Notes: generated by a model not told the origin, from the sequence alone. A DNA stretch of 38,447 nt from an uncultured Chloroflexota bacterium (GCA_937870845.1 CALMZR010000010.1:1-38447), one strand, 5' to 3'. Positions 1 to 7,816 are shown, numbered from the stretch's first letter. Translations and numbers: made by a program.

Positions 1-1096
1 GCTTGAGGACCACCAGCTCGTCCGTGCGATTTGTCCGGTTCGGGCCGATCTCTTCGATGAGGTCGGCAAGCGCGGCGAGACCGGCCTTGGCGTCGGCTTC
101 GATGGCGACAGTCACCGGGTAGTTGCGGCCGATCTCCTCGGGGTCGATGTCCATCTGGATGACGGTGCGCCCCGGGCCGATCGCCCATTTCGCCGTCGCC
201 GGGTCGACGAAGCGGGTGCCGACGGCGAAGATGACGTCGGCGTCTTTCACCAGCTCCGCGCCGGCCACGATGTTCTGTGCGAGCGGATCGCGGTTCGAGA
301 GGGCGCCCTTGCCGTTCGCCGTCATGACGACCGGGGCCTGGAGCAGGTCGGCAAGACGTCGAAGCTCATCCCAAGCGCCGGAGCCGAGAACGCCGCCGCC
401 GGACCAGATGAGCGGTTTGCTTGACTTGGCGAGGAGTCTGGCCGCCGCGTCGAGAGCTTCCGGGTCGCCGGGGAATCGCTCTGGGGCGGCGGCCGGGGTG
501 AGCAGATCGACATCCGAGGTGGCGAAGAGCGTGTCGGGCGGGACCTCGATCTCGACGGGGCGCTGGCGGCCGGAGCGGACTTCGGCGAAGGCGCGGCGCA
601 CGAGGCCGGGAATCTCGGGCGGGGTCACGGCGCGCTCGGCGGATTTCGTCACGGAGCGGATCATGCAGAGCTGGTTCGGAATCTCGTGCAGCAGTCCGCG
701 GCCGAACTCGATGAGGTCCGACTGGATCTGGCCGGTGACACAGAGCACGGGCGAGTTGCAGGCATAGGCGGTCGATAGCGCAGCCGTGGCGTTGAGCAGC
801 CCCGGCCCGGGGACGACCATGCAGGCGCCGACGGCGCCGGTGACGCGGGCGTAGCCGTCGGCCATGTAGGCGGCGGCCTGCTCGTGGCGGGGGTGGATGA
901 CGCGAATCTGGTTCTGCGCTTCGTAGAGGGCGTCGAACGCGCCGTCGAGCTGCACGCCGGGGAGCGCGAAGAGGGTGTCGACGCCGTTGGCGATCAGGGA
1001 GGCGACGAGAGCCTGTCCGCCGGTCATGGATCGCGTCTCGACGATCAGCGCCTCGTTGGCGGAATCGGCCGAAGTCCGGACTTGCGTTTCGATCAC
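1..1096 (-). CDS. Thiamine-diphosphate-dependent acetolactate-synthase-like enzyme (3' end outside window)
   Basis: Reading the minus strand gives about 365 codons open to the window edge, so the C-terminal half, with the ThDP pyrimidine/diphosphate site, is missing. The N-terminal part is a standard ThDP (PYR) domain: LFALPGVQLDAFDAL, then IHPRHEQAAAYMADGYAR, whose Glu (about residue 70) is the cofactor-activating glutamate, then GACMVVPGPGLLNATAAL. The central domain follows (PLIWSGGGVLGSGAWDEL, about 190 onward) and ends in VIQMDIDPEEIGRN. Family members decarboxylate pyruvate or other 2-oxoacids (acetolactate synthase, glyoxylate carboligase, sulfoacetaldehyde acetyltransferase); the visible part does not decide which. 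I chose the GTG at 1096 because AAAGGGAG lies 6 nt upstream; an in-frame ATG at 1114 has no such spacing. No neighbour names the substrate. The enzyme class is firm, the substrate unknown. Confidence 0.85.
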   Translation of the reverse strand, partial: MIETQVRTSADSANEALIVETRSMTGGQALVASLIANGVDTLFALPGVQLDGAFDALYEAQNQIRVIHPRHEQAAAYMADGYARVTGAVGACMVVPGPGLLNATAALSTAYACNSPVLCVTGQIQSDLIEFGRGLLHEIPNQLCMIRSVTKSAERAVTPPEIPGLVRRAFAEVRSGRQRPVEIEVPPDTLFATSDVDLLTPAAAPERFPGDPEALDAAARLLAKSSKPLIWSGGGVLGSGAWDELRRLADLLQAPVVMTANGKGALSNRDPLAQNIVAGAELVKDADVIFAVGTRFVDPATAKWAIGPGRTVIQMDIDPEEIGRNYPVTVAIEADAKAGLAALADLIEEIGPNRTNRTDELVVLK

Positions 1097-1387
1097 CCGT
1101 GGCTCCCTTTGCATCCTCGCGTCCCGGCCCGTGCGGCCCGGAATCTTCGCAACCCGCCCATTGTAGTACCCCCGGAAAACGCGCGGTCAGCGATTCCCCC
1201 TATAGACCTGATGCTTCCCTTCGGATAGTATTGCGGACGGCGGCGGTTTCGAGCGGCGGCAACTTGCCAGAATGTGCATCCGGGGGGTGTTACACTACGG
1301 CGACGCAAGACCGTGATCCCGCCGAGGTTTTCCGCCGTTCGGCCGCCGGGCGGGGTTTCGCAGTTCGTCGTGCAGGGGTTCGATCGT

Positions 1388-3406
1388 ATGGAAGTCCTCG
1401 ATGTCCTGTTGCTCGTGGCCCGGCTGGTCCTGGCCGGGGTGTTCCTCGTTTCGGGCATTTCCAAGTTCCTCGATATCCCGGGCTCCCAAGCCGCGATGCG
1501 GTCGTTCGGCGTGCCAGAGAGCATGACACGCGTAGGCGGCGTGGCGCTGCCGATCGTGGAACTGGTCATCGCCGTGCTGCTGATCCCGGAGACAACCGCG
1601 CTCTGGGGCTCGTGGCTGGCGCTCGTGCTGCTGGCTGTCTTCGTCGTTGGCGTGGCCTACAACCTCGCGCGGGGGCGGAAGTTTGACTGCCACTGCTTCG
1701 GGCAACTCACGACGTCCGAGATCGGGACGCCGACGCTGGTCAGGAACGTTGTCCTGGCCGCGATCGCGGCGTTCATCGCCATTTCCGGTGCATCCACGGG
1801 CAACGTTGGCCCGAGCGTAGGGGAGGTATTCGGCAACATGGGCGCATTCGAATGGGTCATGCTGGTCCTGGGCATCGTCGTGCTGCTGGCCCTGGCGGGC
1901 GTCGCCTGGCTGCTGGTCCACCTGCTGGGGCAGAATGGCCGGCTCCTGGTCCGGCTCGACCGCATCGAGGCCGCGTTGGAGGACGCCGACATCGAGCTTT
2001 CGGACGAGGATGACGAGGACGAGGAGGATGAGGAGGAAGAGGGGCTGCCGTACGGCGCTCCCGCTCCCGCTTTCAGCCTCTCCGGTCTCTACGGCGAGAC
2101 GATGACGCTCGACGCGCTGCGCGCCGCCGAGAAGCCGGTGCTCCTGATCTTTACCGATCCTGGCTGCGGTCCCTGCAACGCGATGATGGGCGACGTCGGC
2201 AAGTGGCAGCGTGAGCACGCGGACAAGCTCAACGTCGTGCTGATCTCCCGCGGCTCGCTGGAGGACAACCGGGCCAAGAAGAAGCAGCACAATCTCACCA
2301 CCGTGCTGATGCAGCAGGACAACGAGGTCGCCGACGAGTACCAGACGTACGGCACCCCGACGGCGGTCCTGGTGCGGCCGGACGGGACGATCGGCAGCGC
2401 CGCGGCCGGCGGCGCCGACGAAATCCGGACGCTGGTCAAGCAGGCGGTCGAGGGTCGGGTGCCCGTGCCTGCCCCGCGCCCCGCGGCGGCTCCTCGCCCG
2501 GCTCCGGTCGCCGCGCCGCGCCCGGCCGCTGCCGCGGCGCAGCCGCCGCGCGGCATCGCCAGCATCGGCAAGGACGCGCCGGTGGTCGAGCTGAACAACC
2601 TCGACGGCGAGCCGGTGAAGCTGAGCGACTTCGCCGGGCATCCCACGGCGGTCCTCTTCTGGAACCCAGGGTGCGGTTTCTGCCAGCGCATGGTCGATGA
2701 TCTGAAGGCCTGGGAGAACGACGCGCCGGCGGACGCGCCGAAGCTGCTGGTCGTCTCGACCGGCGATGTGGATCGCAACCGCGAAACCGGCTTGAAGTCC
2801 CCGGTGGTGCTCGATTCCGGGTTCACCGTTGGGCGATCGTTCGGGGCCAGCGGCACGCCGTCGGCGGTGCTGGTGGGCGCGGACGGCAAGATCGCCTCGG
2901 GCTTGGCCGTGGGCGGGCCGACCGTGATCTCGCTGCTGCGCAACGAGGCGCCGAATCTGCTCGATGCCTCGGCGGCCGGCGCCGAGGACGAGCCGGCGCC
3001 GGCGCCGCAGCGCGGCGTCCCCGTCGGCGGCAAGGCGCCCGAGGTGGAGCTGCCCGATCTGGACGGCAAGCAGGTCAAGCTGGAGGAAATCCGCAACGGC
3101 CGCACCGCTCTTCTCTTCTGGAACCCGGGGTGCGGCTTCTGCCAGCGCCTGGTGGACGACCTCAAGGCGTGGGAGGCGGACAAGCCAGCCGGCGCGCCGG
3201 AACTGGTGCTGATCTCGACCGGCGACGCAGAGCGTAACCGGGCGCATGGGCTGGAGTCGACCATTCTGTTGGACCAGGGATTTAGCACCGGGGAGAAGTT
3301 TGGGGCCTCCGGGACGCCGTCGGCGGTCGTGATTGACGCCGAAGGTAAGATCGCGTCGGGGTTGGCCGTGGGCGGGCCGGACGTGATGAATCTGCTACGG
3401 TCGTAG
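1388..3406 (+). CDS. Membrane MauE/DoxX-like protein fused to three thioredoxin-like domains
   Basis: 672 aa from the ATG at 1388; the frame is open further upstream but the membrane domain starts here. Residues 1-180 hold about five hydrophobic helices (roughly 5-25, 50-70, 72-92, 115-135, 154-180) and a MauE-type Cys motif, FDCHCFGQL (C101, C103). A very acidic linker (about 205-218) follows, then three thioredoxin-like domains: CGPC at 260-263, CGFC at 429-432 and CGFC at 582-585, each with a downstream GTP segment for the cis-Pro (TPTAV, TPSAV, TPSAV). A Pro/Ala-rich linker (about 360-388) separates domains 1 and 2. Domains 2 and 3 are near copies and probably arose by a recent duplication. 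MauE-type proteins are thought to pass electrons or disulfides across the membrane to a periplasmic thioredoxin; I infer an extracytoplasmic thiol-disulfide relay. It stands alone and a terminator follows. Confidence 0.88.
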   Translation: MEVLDVLLLVARLVLAGVFLVSGISKFLDIPGSQAAMRSFGVPESMTRVGGVALPIVELVIAVLLIPETTALWGSWLALVLLAVFVVGVAYNLARGRKFDCHCFGQLTTSEIGTPTLVRNVVLAAIAAFIAISGASTGNVGPSVGEVFGNMGAFEWVMLVLGIVVLLALAGVAWLLVHLLGQNGRLLVRLDRIEAALEDADIELSDEDDEDEEDEEEEGLPYGAPAPAFSLSGLYGETMTLDALRAAEKPVLLIFTDPGCGPCNAMMGDVGKWQREHADKLNVVLISRGSLEDNRAKKKQHNLTTVLMQQDNEVADEYQTYGTPTAVLVRPDGTIGSAAAGGADEIRTLVKQAVEGRVPVPAPRPAAAPRPAPVAAPRPAAAAAQPPRGIASIGKDAPVVELNNLDGEPVKLSDFAGHPTAVLFWNPGCGFCQRMVDDLKAWENDAPADAPKLLVVSTGDVDRNRETGLKSPVVLDSGFTVGRSFGASGTPSAVLVGADGKIASGLAVGGPTVISLLRNEAPNLLDASAAGAEDEPAPAPQRGVPVGGKAPEVELPDLDGKQVKLEEIRNGRTALLFWNPGCGFCQRLVDDLKAWEADKPAGAPELVLISTGDAERNRAHGLESTILLDQGFSTGEKFGASGTPSAVVIDAEGKIASGLAVGGPDVMNLLRS

Positions 3407-3431
3407 CGAGAGCACGATTTCGCAGAACGAG

Positions 3432-3466
3432 AACGGGGCGGCCATGAAGGCCGCCCCGTTTATCTT
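3432..3466 (+). terminator. Rho-independent terminator after the MauE-thioredoxin gene
   Basis: A perfect 12-bp stem (3432-3443 against 3449-3460, AACGGGGCGGCC and its complement) with a 5-nt loop starts 26 nt after the stop codon. It is followed by a short T-containing tail (TATCTT). The position and GC-rich stem fit an intrinsic terminator. Confidence 0.75.
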
Positions 3467-3476
3467 CACGAATGCC

Positions 3477-3660
3477 GGCCCGCACCCCCCGTGTCATTTC
3501 GCGCGAAGCGGGATATCCTGGCTCTTATCGGACGGCGTGGCGGTGGCGCCGAGGTTCCTCCTTCGTCGGAATGACACGGGGGGTGCGGGCCGCGGCGGCG
3601 TAACGTCGGCGCCGAGAATTTTCTGTTCGTCGGAATGACCCGTTGTGGTTGGCACGGGTG
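3477..3660. repeat. Intergenic palindromic repeat unit with a partial second copy
   Basis: A perfect 22-bp inverted repeat (3477-3498 and 3570-3591) encloses 71 nt. The outer part contains the GTGTCATT / AATGACAC motif. A partial direct copy of the right half follows: GCGCCGAG, then TTCGTCGGAATGAC, occurs near 3547-3575 and again near 3609-3639. No convincing ORF crosses the element. The structure resembles the short non-coding palindromic elements (REP or MITE-like) found between genes in many bacteria. Whether it is multicopy in this genome cannot be seen from one window. Confidence 0.65.
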
Positions 3661-3674
3661 TGGCGGCCCGCGCT

Positions 3675-4019
3675 CTATAAGCTCTGGACACGACTCTCGG
3701 GCGGCGGCGCCGGACAGGGCTCGACGTGCCAGATGGTTTCCGCGGCGCCGGTGCTGCTGAGTTCTGCGAGGAAGTCGGCGAGAAGTTCGCGGGCGACGTA
3801 GTAGGTGTTCTCGTGCGGGTGCAGCTCTAGCGATTCGAGGCGGGTGACCACTCGATAGAAGGCGGGGAGTTTGGCGCGCTCTTCGTCGATGGGGCCGACG
3901 TGGCGGTAGTGGTAGCGGGAGCCGCGAGTGGCGCTGGCCCAGTCGACGTCGGCCCAGCCGCTGCCGTCGGGGTTGTCGGGGATCCAGAAGCTCGCTTTGC
4001 TTGCGGAATCGGCGCTCAC
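3675..4019 (-). CDS. Conserved-looking small protein of unknown function, coupled to MerR gene
   Basis: 114 aa with a GTG start whose GTGA overlaps the TGA of the upstream merR-like gene, a typical translational-coupling junction. The protein is soluble, with aromatic-rich segments (GWADVDWASATRGSRYHYRH) and a helical stretch in the middle (LESLELHPHENTYYVARELLADFLAEL). There is no signal peptide or membrane segment, and I recognise no family. Overlap with the regulator suggests both come from one transcript and that this protein may be a target or partner of the regulator, which is inference. It could also be an unrelated rider. Confidence 0.65.
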   Translation of the reverse strand: MSADSASKASFWIPDNPDGSGWADVDWASATRGSRYHYRHVGPIDEERAKLPAFYRVVTRLESLELHPHENTYYVARELLADFLAELSSTGAAETIWHVEPCPAPPPESRVQSL

Positions 4020-4540
4020 CGTTCGTCTCCGAGCTGCTGGTCGATGAGGATTTCCGACTGCTTGACGATGAGGTCGACGACCTGCTCGAAGGTGTAGTCG
4101 CGGGTTCGGCCGACGCGCTCGCGGACGTGCACCTCCAGGTCGGGGTGGAGCATGACGCGACGCCAGCGGTCCTCGGGAGGCGAGGTCTCGACCTCCAGCA
4201 TGGCGGCCAGCTCCGAATCGCGCATGCCCGCCAGCCGCTGCTTGATCTGTTCGAGGGGGGTGTTGTCCTGCTTCAGCAGACCGATGGCTTTCAAACGCAA
4301 GAGATGGCTTGGCCCGTAGGTCGCGCCGACGCCCCTGCCGCTGGCCGATGGGAGCAGCCCCTGGGCGATGTAGAAGCGGATGGTCCGCGCCGAGAGCCCG
4401 GTCTGCTTCTCCAGGTCGGCCATGGTGTAGCGGTAGGGCTCGGCGGTCGTGTTGCCGATGGCCGCGCTGCCGACCGGGAGGGACGCGCCGCGGCCCCGTG
4501 CGGCGGTCGCCGCTCTGCTGTTTCGCGTCCGCTCACTCAC
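4016..4540 (-). CDS. MerR-family transcriptional regulator
   Basis: 174 aa from the GTG at 4540. The winged-helix DNA-binding domain is clear near residues 35-105: YRYTMADLEKQTGLSARTIR, then FYIAQGLLP, then a wing and the helices LLRLKAIGLLKQDNTPLEQI. The C-terminal part (PDLEVHVRERVGRTRDYTFE, then QVVDLIVKQSEILIDQQLGD) is helical and likely a dimerisation or effector part; no conserved metal-binding Cys pattern is seen. The frame stays open to 4624, but that extension would cover the palindrome and the -10 box, and GAGG lies 8 nt before the GTG at 4540, so I prefer the shorter form. It is the first gene of a two-gene unit. MerR proteins bend operator DNA between spaced promoter elements; the effector is unknown here. 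Confidence 0.85.
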   Translation of the reverse strand: MSERTRNSRAATAARGRGASLPVGSAAIGNTTAEPYRYTMADLEKQTGLSARTIRFYIAQGLLPSASGRGVGATYGPSHLLRLKAIGLLKQDNTPLEQIKQRLAGMRDSELAAMLEVETSPPEDRWRRVMLHPDLEVHVRERVGRTRDYTFEQVVDLIVKQSEILIDQQLGDER

Positions 4541-4562
4541 GATGCGCGCCTCGACGATCCCC

Positions 4563-4592
4563 GATAGCGACAGCGTTACTGTCGCTATCATA
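4563..4592 (-). promoter_or_regulatory. 27-bp palindromic operator overlapping the MerR promoter -10 box
   Basis: GATAGCGACAG, a 5-nt spacer (CGTTA), then CTGTCGCTATC form a perfect 11-bp dyad at 4563-4589. On the minus strand a TATGAT hexamer at 4592-4587 overlaps its upstream edge, a good -10 box for the MerR gene whose start lies about 50 nt further on; no good -35 is visible. The dyad sits in the about 130-bp gap between the divergent merR gene and the plus-strand small membrane protein/BtpA genes, so it could be the site for autoregulation and perhaps for control of both directions. The regulator-site pairing is inferred. Confidence 0.6.
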
Positions 4593-4673
4593 GCCGAAAG
4601 CTCGGGATGCTGAGGCGCTACCATTCACGGTAACGGCGATCTGCGCCCGAGCCGACCGGGAGCGAGACGAGCG

Positions 4674-4871
4674 GTGAATTTGCAGACGATGATCTATTTT
4701 GGCGCTGCTGGCGGGTCGCTGGCGCTCGCGCTCTCGCTGCTCTACGCGCGCTTCGTGCGCAAGGATGCTCAGGCGGTGCGGTCTGGAAGTGGATTCACGC
4801 TCTTTGCCATCTGCCTGCTGCTCTTTGCCCTGGGCGCGGCGGCGGCGGGTCTTGCCTCGGCTGGCGCGTGA
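4674..4871 (+). CDS. Small two-helix membrane protein
   Basis: 65 aa from a GTG at 4674, with GGGAGCGAGACGAGCG just upstream. Two hydrophobic helices are visible (about residues 5-24 and 42-62), separated by a short basic loop (YARFVRKDAQAVRSGSG), and there are almost no polar residues at the C terminus. Its TGA overlaps the ATG region of the following BtpA-like gene (GTGATGATG), which suggests translational coupling. I do not recognise a family. It lies divergent to the MerR gene across the palindrome. A small ORF like this could be spurious, but the hydrophobic pattern, RBS and coupled junction support it. Confidence 0.6.
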   Translation: MNLQTMIYFGAAGGSLALALSLLYARFVRKDAQAVRSGSGFTLFAICLLLFALGAAAAGLASAGA

Positions 4872-5689
4872 TGATGGCGAAGCGAGACAGCGAATCCTCC
4901 AGCGATGCGTATCACATTGTCGGAGTGATCCATTTGCCGCCGCTGCCCGGATCGGCCCGTGGACCCGCCGCGAGCGAGATGCGCCGCATCCTCGACCACG
5001 CCTGCCGCGACGCGGCGGCCTGGGCCGCGGGCGGCGCTGACGCGCTGATTGTTGAGAATTTCGGGGATATTCCGTTCCGCAGGGACGCTGTCGGGCCTGA
5101 AACGATCGCCGCCATGACGCTCGCGGTGGCGGCGGTGTTGGCGGAGTCGGGGTTGCCGGCCGGGGTGAATGTCCTGCGCAACGACGTCGAAGGGGCGGTC
5201 GGCGTCGCCGCCGTGACCGGCGCCCGGTTCGTGCGGGCCAACGTCTATGTAGGCGCGGCGATGACCGATCAGGGAGTGATCGAGGGGCGCGCCGACGCGG
5301 TGCAGGCCTTGATTCGCCGTCTCGGCGCCGACATTGAGGTCTGGGCCGACGTCGATGTCAAGCACGCGGCCCCGCTGGCTTCCCGGCCGCTGGGGGAGCA
5401 GGCCGAGGATGCCGTCGAACGGGGATTGGCGCGCGCCATCATCGTCTCCGGGAAAGGGACCGGCCAGCCGACCGATCCCGCCGATCTGCGCCAGGTGCGA
5501 GCGGCTATCCCCGAGACTCCGATCTACATCGGCAGCGGAGCGACGATCGAGACGTTGCCGACCCTGCTATCCGTCGCGGACGGCGCGATCGTCGGCACCG
5601 CGGCCAAGGTGGACGGGATTCTCGGCAATCCGGTCGATGTCGATCGCGTGCGGGCGCTTGTCGCCGCGGCGGCGGTCAGCGGCCGGTAA
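4871..5689 (+). CDS. BtpA/SgcQ-family TIM-barrel protein
   Basis: 272 aa from the ATG at 4871; a second ATG follows at 4874. Family signatures are strong: VGVIHLPPLPGSARG near residue 16, GGADALIVENFGDIPF near 55, and a C-terminal half rich in TIM-barrel motifs (IYIGSGATIETLPTLL, then ADGAIVGTAAKVDG). BtpA was named for a role in photosystem I accumulation in cyanobacteria, but homologues are widespread in non-photosynthetic bacteria and archaea, where a sugar- or nucleotide-like substrate is suspected; SgcQ is the E. coli member in a sugar gene cluster. No photosynthesis gene is near. The 3' end overlaps the convergent enoyl-CoA hydratase gene by 14 bp. Confidence 0.85.
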   Translation: MMAKRDSESSSDAYHIVGVIHLPPLPGSARGPAASEMRRILDHACRDAAAWAAGGADALIVENFGDIPFRRDAVGPETIAAMTLAVAAVLAESGLPAGVNVLRNDVEGAVGVAAVTGARFVRANVYVGAAMTDQGVIEGRADAVQALIRRLGADIEVWADVDVKHAAPLASRPLGEQAEDAVERGLARAIIVSGKGTGQPTDPADLRQVRAAIPETPIYIGSGATIETLPTLLSVADGAIVGTAAKVDGILGNPVDVDRVRALVAAAAVSGR

Positions 5690-6488
5690 ACCGGGGAGAC
5701 CGGCGCTCGGCGAAGGCGCTGAGCCCTTCCTCGTAATCTTGCGTGGCGTCCAGGTCAGCGCGAAGGGCGTTGACCGTGCGCCGCGCCTCGTCGAGGGGGA
5801 GACCGCGGCTCTCCCGCAGTGCGCGTTTCACGGCGCGGATCGCCAGAGGGGCGTTCGCGGCGATGCTGGCGGCCAGTTCCCGAGCCACGTTCACCACGTC
5901 CTCGGGCGCGACGATGCGATCGACCAGGCCGATGCGGAGCGCCTCGTCGGCGGGGAGGCTGCGGCCGGTAAAGAGCAGGTCGCGCGCGGCGCCCTCCCCG
6001 ACGATCCCCGGCACGCGCAAGACGCCTCCCGCGCCGGGGAAGATGCCGACGCGGACCTCGGGGAAGCCGAGCACGGCGTCGGTTGCGACGATGCGGAGGT
6101 CGCAGGCGACCGCGATTTCGGCGCCACCGGCCAGGGCGTAGCCGCGGATGGCGGCGATGGTCGGCATGGGCAGCGCCGCCAGCGCTTCGACCGCTGTTTC
6201 GATTGCCCGTGTGTGGGCGGCCCGATCCGGCGCGGACAGGGTGCGGCGCTCTTTGAGGTCGGCCCCAGCGCAGAAGGCGCGGTCGCCAGCACCGGTGACG
6301 ACCACAGCCCAGACATCGTCCCGTTGCGCCAGATCGGTGCAGGCATGGTGCAGCGCGGCGGCGAGATCACGGCTGATGGCGTTGCGCGACTCCGGGCGGT
6401 TGAGGGTCAAGGTTGCTAGGCGTCTGTCCTCGTCGACATCGACGACGACGGATGGCGATGGGCCCGACGTTTCGCTGTTCTCGTCCAT
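5676..6488 (-). CDS. Enoyl-CoA hydratase/isomerase family protein
   Basis: 270 aa from the ATG at 6488, preceded by GGGGAG; an upstream in-frame ATG at 6530 has no RBS. Crotonase-fold motifs are present: LATLTLNRPESRNAIS, an oxyanion-hole segment AFCAGADLKERR, IRGYALAGGAEIAVACDLRI, and ATDAVLGFPEVRVGIFPGAGG carrying a Glu and the GxxPGAGG helix. Two catalytic-type acids are in place (Glu of GGAEIAVAC and Glu of FPEVRVGI). Crotonases hydrate 2-enoyl-CoAs or catalyse related CoA chemistry; the substrate is not readable. Divergent from the acyl-CoA dehydrogenase gene (about 107 bp between starts), so the two probably share a control region and act in one acyl-CoA degradation route. Convergent to btpA. 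Confidence 0.9.
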   Translation of the reverse strand: MDENSETSGPSPSVVVDVDEDRRLATLTLNRPESRNAISRDLAAALHHACTDLAQRDDVWAVVVTGAGDRAFCAGADLKERRTLSAPDRAAHTRAIETAVEALAALPMPTIAAIRGYALAGGAEIAVACDLRIVATDAVLGFPEVRVGIFPGAGGVLRVPGIVGEGAARDLLFTGRSLPADEALRIGLVDRIVAPEDVVNVARELAASIAANAPLAIRAVKRALRESRGLPLDEARRTVNALRADLDATQDYEEGLSAFAERRSPRFTGR

Positions 6489-6595
6489 ACTCTCCCCATT
6501 GGCTGCAACGATCTGCGCCGATTCTGCCATGCGCCAAGGCTATGCCGCGAAACGTCGACGAGCACCGTAGCCACCGAGCTCGTTGAGGAGGCGCG

Positions 6596-7813
6596 ATGAT
6601 CGAGGTCAGCCCAACGATGTCTGCCCAACGAGAGGCCGCGGCGATCGCGCCTGGCGACCCGTTCGCGGAGCCGCCGCACATTGTGTCATTGCGGCGGGAG
6701 ATCAGGGCCCTCTGCATGGAGTTTCCCGACCCGTACTGGCGGGATCTCGACCGGCGGCGCGAGTATCCGGAGGCGTTCGTGCGCGCCTTGACCGAGGCGG
6801 GTTGGCTGGCGGCCTTGATCCCCACAGAGTACGGCGGGCGCGGCTTCGGCTTGCAGGAGACCGCGGCGATCCTGCAGGAGATCAACCAGTCGGGCGGCTA
6901 CGCGGGGCCGGCGCACGCCCAGATCTACGTGATGGGCGCCCTGCTGCGGCACGGCTCGGAGGAGCAAAAGCCGAAGTATTTGCCGCAGATCGCGTCCGGG
7001 GCGTTGCGGCTGCAAGCGTTCGCCGTGACTGAGCCGACGGCCGGGAGCGATACGACGCGGATCGAGACGCGGGCCGTGCGGGATGGCGACCACTATCTGG
7101 TGTCCGGGCGCAAGATCTACATCTCGCGGGTGCGGAACTCGGACCTCATGGTGCTGCTGGCGCGCACCGCCCCGCGAGACGAGGCGCGGCCGACGGAGGG
7201 GTTGAGCCTCTTCCTGGTCGATTTGCGCGAGACGGGAGACCGGATGAGGACCCGTCCGTTGCGCATGATGATGAACAACGACACGAACGAGGTGGTCTTC
7301 GACCAACTGCCGGTTCCCGCCGCGAACCTGATCGGCGTCGAGGGGCGCGGGTTCCGCCACATTCTGGATGGCTGGAACGCCGAGCGGATTCTCATTGCGG
7401 CCGAATGCGTGGGGGATGGGCGCTGGTTCGTGGAGCGGGCATCGGGGTACGCGAAGACGCGGCGGGTGTTCGGCCGCCCGATCGGAGCGAATCAGGGGAT
7501 TCAGTTTCCGCTGGCGTCCGCCTGGGCCCAGCTCGAGGCGGCGGATCTCGTCGCGCGGCGCGCCGCCGCCCGGTTCGACGCCGGTCTCCCCTGCGGGGCG
7601 GAGGCGAACATGGCCAAGCTGCTGGCGTCCGAGGCGTCCTGGGCGGCCGGCAATGCTGCCGTCGACACGTTGGGGGGACATGGGTTCAACGCCGCGTACG
7701 ACGTGGAGCGCAAGTTTCGGGAGACGCGGCTATACCGGGTGGCCCCCGTTTCCAACAATCTCGTGCTCAGCTATCTCGCCCAGCACGTACTCGGGTTGCC
7801 ACGGTCGTACTGA
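6596..7813 (+). CDS. Acyl-CoA dehydrogenase
   Basis: 405 aa; the ATG at 6596 follows a strong GAGGAGG. The fold is complete: N-terminal helices, FAVTEPTAGSDTTRIET (FAD/substrate site, about 142-158), DHYLVSGRKIYISRVRNSD, NEVVFDQLPVPAANLIG, and C-terminal helices with DTLGGHGFNAAYDVERKFRE. The C-terminal segment is RVAPVSNN, without the EGT-type Glu used by short- and medium-chain enzymes. A Glu at residue 263 (WNAERILIAAE) sits where isovaleryl- and long-chain-type enzymes carry their base, so the catalytic Glu is probably there. FAD-dependent alpha,beta-dehydrogenation of an acyl-CoA, paired with the enoyl-CoA hydratase, is the likely role. Its stop is 3 nt from that of coxM (convergent). 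Confidence 0.9.
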   Translation: MIEVSPTMSAQREAAAIAPGDPFAEPPHIVSLRREIRALCMEFPDPYWRDLDRRREYPEAFVRALTEAGWLAALIPTEYGGRGFGLQETAAILQEINQSGGYAGPAHAQIYVMGALLRHGSEEQKPKYLPQIASGALRLQAFAVTEPTAGSDTTRIETRAVRDGDHYLVSGRKIYISRVRNSDLMVLLARTAPRDEARPTEGLSLFLVDLRETGDRMRTRPLRMMMNNDTNEVVFDQLPVPAANLIGVEGRGFRHILDGWNAERILIAAECVGDGRWFVERASGYAKTRRVFGRPIGANQGIQFPLASAWAQLEAADLVARRAAARFDAGLPCGAEANMAKLLASEASWAAGNAAVDTLGGHGFNAAYDVERKFRETRLYRVAPVSNNLVLSYLAQHVLGLPRSY

Positions 7814-7816
7814 CCG

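Noticed and set aside
1295-3247. 650-codon minus ORF over the MauE-thioredoxin gene
   Set aside because: It is an Arg/Gly-rich shadow with no domain; the plus-strand product has full motifs.
3477-3660. CRISPR-like array
   Set aside because: Only two arms of one palindrome plus a partial copy; no regularly spaced repeats with different spacers and no cas genes.
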